Assembly: GCA_022448645.1 (NCBI GenBank)
Contig: JAKVBZ010000043.1
Location: forward strand, 1-41,548
Length of the DNA stretch: 41,548 nt
Source: Pirellulaceae bacterium
GTDB taxonomy: Bacteria > Planctomycetota > Planctomycetia > Pirellulales > Pirellulaceae
Reading direction: 5' to 3'
Positions 36,295 to 41,548 of this stretch are shown piece by piece. The position numbers were made by a program, and so were the translations under genes. Every line of letters starts with the position of its first letter. Within the stretch, counting starts at the first letter, position 1. The notes under the pieces were generated by a model. It made no database searches. It was given only the letters and a program-made list of their open reading frames with translations, and was not told the DNA's origin.

Positions 36295-37850
36295 ACCGCA
36301 TCGCTAGTGTCCGCTGTCGTTTGCCCTGCCAGGTAGACCGTTTGAGACGGGAATGCGAATTCGATGTGGGCCTCGTTGAAGCGCTGCAAGATCTCCATGT
36401 TGACGCGTTGGCTGAACTCGCAATATTTCCACCATTCTGCGGGATGATACCAGTAGATCACAAACAGGTTTAAAGCTGAATCATTGAATTCGTTAAAGAA
36501 TACGCGAGGCGGCAGATCAGGGTTCTGGCCTTCGTGATCATGAAGTACATCTTGTACGATTTCAATCGCTTCGCGTAGCTTTTCGACGGAAGTATCGTAG
36601 GTGACTCCAAGATTCATCACACGGCGAATGTTGGGCCGTTTGGCAACGTTGCGAATCGACATGTTGGCCAGTTCACCGTTGGGCATGGTGACCAAATGAC
36701 CATCGGGTGTCCTTAGACGAGTCGAACGGAATCCTACTGTTTCGACCGTCCCATCGAAACTGCCGGCCTGGATGCGTTCTCCCATTTCGAACGGACGGTC
36801 GCTGAAAATCATGATCGAACCGAAGAAGTTCTTGATCATGTCTTGAGCAGCCAGGCCAATGGCCAAACCTCCCACCCCCAAACCGGCAATCACAGAGGTC
36901 ATTGGTTTGTTACTGAGAATGGTGGCAACCTGGACTAGGATCAGAATTACCACGGTGACCCTGAGACTGGTCTGAATCATGGGGGCGAGCATGTCATCCA
37001 GCTTGCTTTCCGTCTTGGCGGAAAAACGGCTGATCCAGACATTTACCACATCGATCAGGCACCAGACGGCATATCCGAGAGCCAGCGCGAATAGAACGGA
37101 TAAGGTAGTGTCGGCTATTTCTTGAACGATGTCATTCAATACCAGAAAGCTTAGACCAATTTGCAAACCGACAACCAACAGCAGAGGTACAGATGCACGT
37201 GAAAGTGCTTCGCTGAGAACTGTGGCATACTGCCGCCCGCGCTGCTCCATGGTCTTACCGGTGCGCAGTAGCAACCAACGAATCACGCGCCCCACGATCC
37301 AACTCAGCAAAATCGACAAGAATAATGCTGCAATACGCCAAATCTCGCTGCCGATGGGCGTCATCTGTCGATACCACGGAGGTTTCTCGGTGACGATGCG
37401 CGGTTGATCCTTGTAGGCCTCATATAACTGTCCTATCCGTGTCACCGTTTCTGCTGTGAATCTCCATGTTCCATCACCCATCTGATTGATGACAATAGGT
37501 TGATCATCTGCATTCGGTGGAAATTTATAGGCGCTGCCCGAGTGATGGTCTGGGATCTTGGCAAAATCTACCCATGCCATGCGATCCATAATCGCCTTTA
37601 GCTGATTGGCCAACTGCTCCTGTTCCGCGTTGGACAAGGTTTCTTGCGAGAAATCCAAGCAAGCAGTTGCAGCCGTAAGATCGTCTTTGTTGACATGTAC
37701 TAAGAAGGTACGCATCGTGGCCCGCGGGCTTGCCAGTTGCTGAGGTGCATCCTCAGGAGACGCATCTTGGGCTAGAGTGATTGGGCACAAGGATCCACTG
37801 GCGAATGCCAGTGCGATGAGAAAGAGTGAGAGCAAACGTCGGCGAATCAT
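36291..37850 (-). CDS. MscS-family mechanosensitive ion channel with periplasmic domain
   Basis: Start at ATG 37850, preceded by GGAG (8 nt) and giving a signal peptide (MIRRRLLSLFLIALAFASGSLCP). The 519-aa protein has an extracytoplasmic domain (about 35-155), several membrane segments (about 180-330), the MscS pore helix with Gly/Ala pattern (VIAGLGVGGLAIGLAAQDMIKNFFGS), then the cytoplasmic beta domain with FEMGERIQAGSFDGTVETVGFRSTRLRTPDGHLVTMPNGEL. It would release osmolytes on membrane tension. The N-terminal domain is unusual relative to E. coli MscS and resembles longer MscS-like channels. Its stop codon overlaps that of the lipoprotein gene on the opposite strand. Confidence 0.95.
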   Translation of the reverse strand: MIRRRLLSLFLIALAFASGSLCPITLAQDASPEDAPQQLASPRATMRTFLVHVNKDDLTAATACLDFSQETLSNAEQEQLANQLKAIMDRMAWVDFAKIPDHHSGSAYKFPPNADDQPIVINQMGDGTWRFTAETVTRIGQLYEAYKDQPRIVTEKPPWYRQMTPIGSEIWRIAALFLSILLSWIVGRVIRWLLLRTGKTMEQRGRQYATVLSEALSRASVPLLLVVGLQIGLSFLVLNDIVQEIADTTLSVLFALALGYAVWCLIDVVNVWISRFSAKTESKLDDMLAPMIQTSLRVTVVILILVQVATILSNKPMTSVIAGLGVGGLAIGLAAQDMIKNFFGSIMIFSDRPFEMGERIQAGSFDGTVETVGFRSTRLRTPDGHLVTMPNGELANMSIRNVAKRPNIRRVMNLGVTYDTSVEKLREAIEIVQDVLHDHEGQNPDLPPRVFFNEFNDSALNLFVIYWYHPAEWWKYCEFSQRVNMEILQRFNEAHIEFAFPSQTVYLAGQTTADTSDAV

Positions 37851-38251
37851 CTTGATCTCCGTGCGCGTTGTAAATTGTGATGATACGTTGGTCGCACGTA
37901 ACGAACAGCTTCTTGGTAGAGCCGTCACTTGTGAAGTCACAGCAACGGTTAGCTCATGAAGTTGCGATTTTTCGTAACACGGTCACTTCAAAGCTGATCA
38001 CTCAGCAGTTTGCTGTGTGGACCCGAGTAGTCTGGCAAATCTAGCAAATTGGGGGAAGATCGATATCGGGGCTATCAAATTATCAGCTGCGCGCCAGTTT
38101 TAAGAGGACTCGAATCCTAGCAGGAATGGTCGTTAGTAGCATGATTTTCCAGACGCCAATCCCCAACCATTTTTTTAACGTTTTGGCTTCGAATACGATC
38201 GTGGAAGTGGCTACCTATCCCACTGATCGATGTCAGGTTTGCAACATGAGG

Positions 38252-38272
38252 AATGTCGGGAAGCCCGACGTT
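38252..38272. repeat. Stem-loop in the MscS-Nramp gap
   Basis: AATGTCGGG (38252-38260) pairs with CCCGACGTT (38264-38272) around an AAG loop, nine pairs including one G-U. Seen directly. No long T run follows on either strand, so a terminator role is uncertain; it may be a 3' processing site for the Nramp message or an MscS leader hairpin. Confidence 0.55.
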
Positions 38273-38361
38273 TCAGTGGTGAAGTTGTGCTTACGCGTTT
38301 TTTTCGGAAAATCGTAACCCAATGCGTCAGCGGGGATGCTATGAAAGGCAGTGTTTGCAAA

Positions 38362-38375
38362 CGCAGGCGCCTGCG
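38362..38375. repeat. 14-bp perfect palindrome downstream of the Nramp gene
   Basis: CGCAGGCGCCTGCG reads identically on both strands and lies about 100 bp past the Nramp stop on the minus strand. Flanking GCAA and TTGC extend it imperfectly. It could form part of an Nramp terminator or be a protein-binding operator; neither is shown. Confidence 0.5.
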
Positions 38376-38471
38376 GCTTGCCTTGAAACGATTTTTTTGT
38401 CGTCCTCAACGTATTGTGCAGCCTCTTCAGCACAAGGCGTTGGGTCTCCAAATTGCCGAAGCTCGACACTT

Positions 38472-39806
38472 CTAACGTAGTTTCGTGACGACTGTAGATA
38501 TTTTTGTTGGTTGTCCCGTATTGCTCGAAAACACTTTGCGCTGAACTTGCAACACACCGGCTAACGCGAAAAACAGCACGATCGCAACCAGTACGAAAGA
38601 GGTCATCCACGAATTTTTGAATTCTTTTCCAATCCGAGTGGAATGGCCATTCAGGAACCATAGCACGATGGCTAGTAGGGGAACGAACAGGGCTCCCACG
38701 ACAGCATATGTCTTTTGCATGGTTTGAAAGTCGAATGCCAAGAGGCCTAACAGAGGTACAAAAGCCAGCCCGTAGAGATACCCGCAGTAAGGAAGGGAGC
38801 GGGTGTTGACACGTGACGCTTGATTGTCAGACACGCGATGCAAGGCCCACACATCGGCAAACATATATGGCACACTTTGCCAGACTCCCAATAGGCTGCT
38901 GAACACGGCTCCCCACGCGCCGATCAAAAACAGCCATTTAGCCATGGGTCCTACGGAGCCAAGCGTTGATTCCAGCTGTTGAGCAATGTTGACGATCAGT
39001 TTAGCTCCTCCTCCTTCGATCGTTTCCAATGAATGTCCTATGATCACCATTCCCAGGCCAAACACGGCGGTGACGATATAGCCTGATGCCAAATCGAGGC
39101 GACAAGTATTGAGTGCCGCTTTCCCTTCACGTCCTTCTTCGCGGATCCAATATCCGTAGCTCAGCACGGTGACGGTTCCACCGACACCTCCGATGAGTGC
39201 GATAGTCCAGGAAATACCTCCTTCGGGAATGCGAGGGACGAGTAAGCCAGTTGCCAGATCTTCTATGTTTGGTCGAAGTGCACAGGCGGAAAATACGACG
39301 ATCACGAACATCATCCCCACACAAGCGCTCATGACTTTTTCAAACAGCCAGTAGCCTCCAAGTCGCACCAGGACAACGGCCAAGATACTATGCAAAACTC
39401 CGTAGACGATCTTGTTGGTTTGCACGGCTTCTGGTCCGAAAATTGGATAGATTGCGTGGCAAGTGACACCGATGGCACTCGTCAAGGCGGCCGACACGAG
39501 AAAACTCCATACGATCAGATAGGCGAGAAAGCCAATTCTGGCCGATGAACGACCGCGTGTAGATCCTTCGCGATCGGCGAGAAAACCTTCGAGTAAGGTC
39601 GATCCCGTGGCCAGTTGCCAGCGAGCCAGCCCTTCGCTCAACACAAATTTAAAGAAAGCTCCCAGCAAAACGGCCCACAAAATGGTGAGTCCCAGTGCAC
39701 TGCCGGTGAAAGCCGATGTTGCCAAATCCCCGGCTCCCACACCAGTGGCAGCCACGAGGATTCCGGGCCCTAACATGGTCAACGGATTTTTGCTGTTGTG
39801 TACCAT
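38472..39806 (-). CDS. Nramp-family metal transporter with atypical motifs
   Basis: The ATG at 39806 gives 444 aa; the frame also allows a GTG at 39869 within the long palindrome (465 aa), and neither has a clear ribosome binding site. About 11 membrane segments are present. TM1 reads GPGILVAATGVGAGDL in place of the canonical DPGN metal motif, and the TM6 region reads GTVTVLSYGYWIREEG where MPHN is usual. The fold is Nramp-like (TILWAVLLGAFFKFVLSEGLARWQL), but the metal-binding residues are divergent, as in Nramp-related groups thought to carry other cations. The two N-terminal options differ by 21 residues. Family assignment is good; substrate is unknown. Confidence 0.88.
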   Translation of the reverse strand: MVHNSKNPLTMLGPGILVAATGVGAGDLATSAFTGSALGLTILWAVLLGAFFKFVLSEGLARWQLATGSTLLEGFLADREGSTRGRSSARIGFLAYLIVWSFLVSAALTSAIGVTCHAIYPIFGPEAVQTNKIVYGVLHSILAVVLVRLGGYWLFEKVMSACVGMMFVIVVFSACALRPNIEDLATGLLVPRIPEGGISWTIALIGGVGGTVTVLSYGYWIREEGREGKAALNTCRLDLASGYIVTAVFGLGMVIIGHSLETIEGGGAKLIVNIAQQLESTLGSVGPMAKWLFLIGAWGAVFSSLLGVWQSVPYMFADVWALHRVSDNQASRVNTRSLPYCGYLYGLAFVPLLGLLAFDFQTMQKTYAVVGALFVPLLAIVLWFLNGHSTRIGKEFKNSWMTSFVLVAIVLFFALAGVLQVQRKVFSSNTGQPTKISTVVTKLR

Positions 39807-40470
39807 GGGTTTGGTTTGAGTTGATGTCTCGAGGTTGCTTGGTGAGACTTCTTTAATCTTCGTTTCCACGCTTTGCGTGGAAACGAAGATTAAGCCTACC
39901 GTTACGTATCGTACCGGGATGGGAACCTCAGGTGTAGGGACGAAAAGTCACAACCATTGCGAGCTACTCAAAAACTAACATCGCTGTTGTTTTTTTAGCC
40001 AAATAGCATCTGGCGAGGACTGGTTGGTTTAACGTGAATCGTCTTTGGCGACAACACACTCATGTTTTCATGAAACGGACATTCATCAGTATCTTGCCTA
40101 ACTTGGTCGATAAGATCTGGTTAGGAACATTCCGCCATCAGTTCAACGCGGATGTCTTCGTGGTGTTGCAGGACTAACGTATGAGAGATTTCGTTATCCT
40201 GTTCACGACAAGAGAGGAAGTCACTTAAGACTTGCCGCATGCGCCATAGGTACCAGGTGCGTGTCGTTCCCAGAGTTCGCTAAGGTTGCGCGCCCAGGGC
40301 GTGCCGTCAAAAATGTTTTGAAATACGTTCGCGACAGCTGTTTTTCACTTCGTGCAGAGTTCAAAGACGCAGGTCCCCTGGTTTCGCGTCCGATTCGCGC
40401 GGAAAGAGAGTGGAGCGAGGGGAAAGATGAAGGAAGCATTGTCGCATCTACAACGCAACGGATGAAAAAA
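39807..40470. other. Intergenic region upstream of Nramp with palindrome
   Basis: This 660-bp gap lies between minus-strand genes and includes the 41-bp palindrome at 39853-39893. A plus-strand open frame at 40261-40494 is antisense to the 3' end of the neighbouring gene and not protein-like. No terminator for the gene ending at 40471 stands out. Confidence 0.5.
39853..39893. repeat. Palindromic repeat, copy 2 (perfect 19-bp arms)
   Basis: Left arm 39853-39871 (TTAATCTTCGTTTCCACGC) and right arm 39875-39893 are perfect inverse complements around a TTT loop. The inner GTTTCCACGC/GCGTGGAAAC pair equals the repeat at 4260-4282. The element lies about 47 bp above the preferred Nramp start and contains the alternative GTG start, so it would form a strong hairpin in the 5' leader. 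That location allows a regulatory role, but a mobile REP-like element is equally possible. Confidence 0.85.
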
Positions 40471-41052
40471 CTAACGAGTCGTACGGCTGGTTAGCATGCC
40501 GCGTTTCAGGTTCCCGTCGACAGGGTTTTCCGAAAGCCAAATATTAAATAAGGCTTGTTTGAATTCCATTCCGGAAATCATACCTTTATATTCGCCGTTC
40601 TTGTTGACGATGACGCCGTGTTCGGGAAGATACACGATATCGAATACGTCTCCCGTTCTAATTGGATCACGAAAAAATCTTCGAAACTGATTGATCTCGT
40701 TTCGGATGGTTGTCGTGTTTCCGCGAGTCGAACGATAAAAACCATCCGAAAGTGATGAAATCAGCCGCTGTTGAGTTACGAATCGAGATGTAATGTTGAT
40801 GCGAATTGCCATGGGGGCGTTGGCCGCCACGATTTCTGCTGGACGATTGTTTGGCTGAGTTAAGTAGAGTCCGGCGATGTACAATTGTACGAATGACCTG
40901 GCTCGGGTTCCCCAGCCGTTGAGAATCAGTTCGTCCTGACCTGCCTGAATCTTGGGTGGCAGTGTGACGGCTTGGGACTTGTGTGCATGAATCAGAGTGA
41001 CCACAGTCAGTACGAAGGTAACAGCGATCAGGCGCGATAGGTGACGGAACAT
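40471..41052 (-). CDS. Chalcone-isomerase-like exported protein
   Basis: Start at ATG 41052 (GGAG upstream) rather than the frame's first codon at 41205, because it opens a signal peptide (MFRHLSRLIAVTFVLTVVT, cleavage near residue 29). The 193-aa product contains the chalcone isomerase-like fold (Chalcone_3): LNGWGTRARSFVQLYIAGLYL, the FVTQQRLISSLSDGFYRS helix, VFDIVYLPEHGVIVNKNGEYKGMISGMEF and ALFNIWLSENPVDGNLKRGML. Bacterial members are periplasmic and mostly lack known activity. It stands alone by spacing. Confidence 0.88.
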   Translation of the reverse strand: MFRHLSRLIAVTFVLTVVTLIHAHKSQAVTLPPKIQAGQDELILNGWGTRARSFVQLYIAGLYLTQPNNRPAEIVAANAPMAIRINITSRFVTQQRLISSLSDGFYRSTRGNTTTIRNEINQFRRFFRDPIRTGDVFDIVYLPEHGVIVNKNGEYKGMISGMEFKQALFNIWLSENPVDGNLKRGMLTSRTTR

Positions 41053-41548
41053 GACGGACTCCTCATTTACGGACCACTTTGTGTGGTCGGATATTTTTCC
41101 AGTCTGATGAACGCTTCTACCTGTTAAGGCGGGTACTCTACCGGTTTGTTGCAGATTAGGACAACTCAGTTTTCTCACAGCCCATCGTGTTAGGGGGCTA
41201 CGCACATCCGGAGCTCCGTTGATTGCACCAAATTGGCGTAGATACAGGTATTTGCACCTGCCTTATCTGTCTATTCACCGTCATGGGGAATCGGCGAAGC
41301 CGGCTATTCGAATGATTGCTAGCGTTGGGGCGTCGTGGTCATGACAGTCGTTCTTAGTAGCTCGATGGATACTCGTGTGAATCAGTCGGTTGATTGAATC
41401 CGCCAGAGCGCTTGGTCTCTACGCTGCCTACTGCCTCGAATAGAATTTCAGGCTGAAAGTTGTGTGTCCCGGTCTGATACAGCGACAAGATGATCGACTG
41501 TGTCCATCTCGGCTACTGGCCAGGGGCCGGCACGTCGTGATAGATTCG
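41053..41548. other. Window end, no gene recognised
   Basis: About 500 bp upstream of the chalcone-like gene. It contains its promoter region and a 10-bp palindrome (CGGAGCTCCG), and no open frame worth reporting. A gene may lie just beyond the window. Confidence 0.4.

Larger units (their letters stand above)
37851..38471. other. Intergenic region between MscS and Nramp genes
   Basis: This 620-bp gap lies between minus-strand genes: the Nramp gene ends at 38472 and the MscS gene starts at 37850. It holds two palindromes (38252-38272 and 38362-38375, annotated separately). Open frames at 38126-38317 and 38230-38475 are not protein-like. Confidence 0.5.

Overview
The window looks like a chromosomal segment from a planctomycete, most likely a marine Pirellulaceae/Rhodopirellula-type bacterium. 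This is inferred from gene content. It carries two DUF1501 proteins, a DUF1549/DUF1553 protein next to one of them, an arylsulfatase of heparan-sulfatase type, a Ser/Thr kinase with the N-terminal extension common in planctomycetes, DUF6268-like beta-barrels, DUF362 and DUF547 proteins and a FloA flotillin. Genes are loosely packed, operons are short, strands switch often, Shine-Dalgarno sites are often weak, and several gaps of 300 to 1000 bp hold no convincing gene. I see no prophage, IS element, CRISPR array or rRNA.

Layout. 1-970: tRNA-Pro(CGG) on the minus strand with its terminator, then a gene-poor stretch. 974-4142: a small unknown protein (+), a coiled-coil gene that appears frameshifted (-) and floA (-). 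4443-9150: a secreted glycosidase-like protein (-), a divergent sugar phosphate isomerase/epimerase (+) and a membrane-anchored DNase I-fold hydrolase (-). 9416-11975: tandem paralogous outer-membrane barrels (-). 12608-13702: a Gfo/Idh/MocA oxidoreductase (+). 14088-17157: a sulfatase followed by a Tat-exported DUF1501 protein (-). 17158-18159: a 1-kb gap with an orphan terminator-like hairpin. 18160-22072: a co-directional run of a WbpA-type nucleotide-sugar dehydrogenase, a solitary gamma-class adenine methyltransferase and a DUF547 protein (+). 22344-26037: the DUF1549/1553 plus DUF1501 pair (+). 26368-27693: a Ser/Thr kinase with one C-terminal membrane segment (+). 28134-30892: a tight set of an exported cyclase-family hydrolase, a beta-carbonic anhydrase and a 3-hydroxyacyl-CoA dehydrogenase (+), facing an MFS transporter (-). 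32284-37850: a Tat lipoprotein with DUF362 (-), a large low-complexity lipoprotein (+) and an MscS-type channel (-); the last two overlap at their stop codons. 38472-41052: a divergent Nramp-family transporter (-) and a chalcone-isomerase-like exported protein (-).

How the genes work together. The sulfatase, glycosidase-like protein, sugar isomerase, Gfo/Idh oxidoreductase and DUF1549/DUF1501 proteins fit the polysaccharide-degrading lifestyle of marine planctomycetes. The cyclase, carbonic anhydrase and dehydrogenase set may be a small undescribed catabolic module. The wbpA-methyltransferase-DUF547 run contains a DNA methyltransferase without a restriction partner. Two intergenic palindromes 35 kb apart share the same 10-bp arm and look like members of a dispersed palindromic repeat family. 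No single system here is obviously new; the best candidates are listed as findings.
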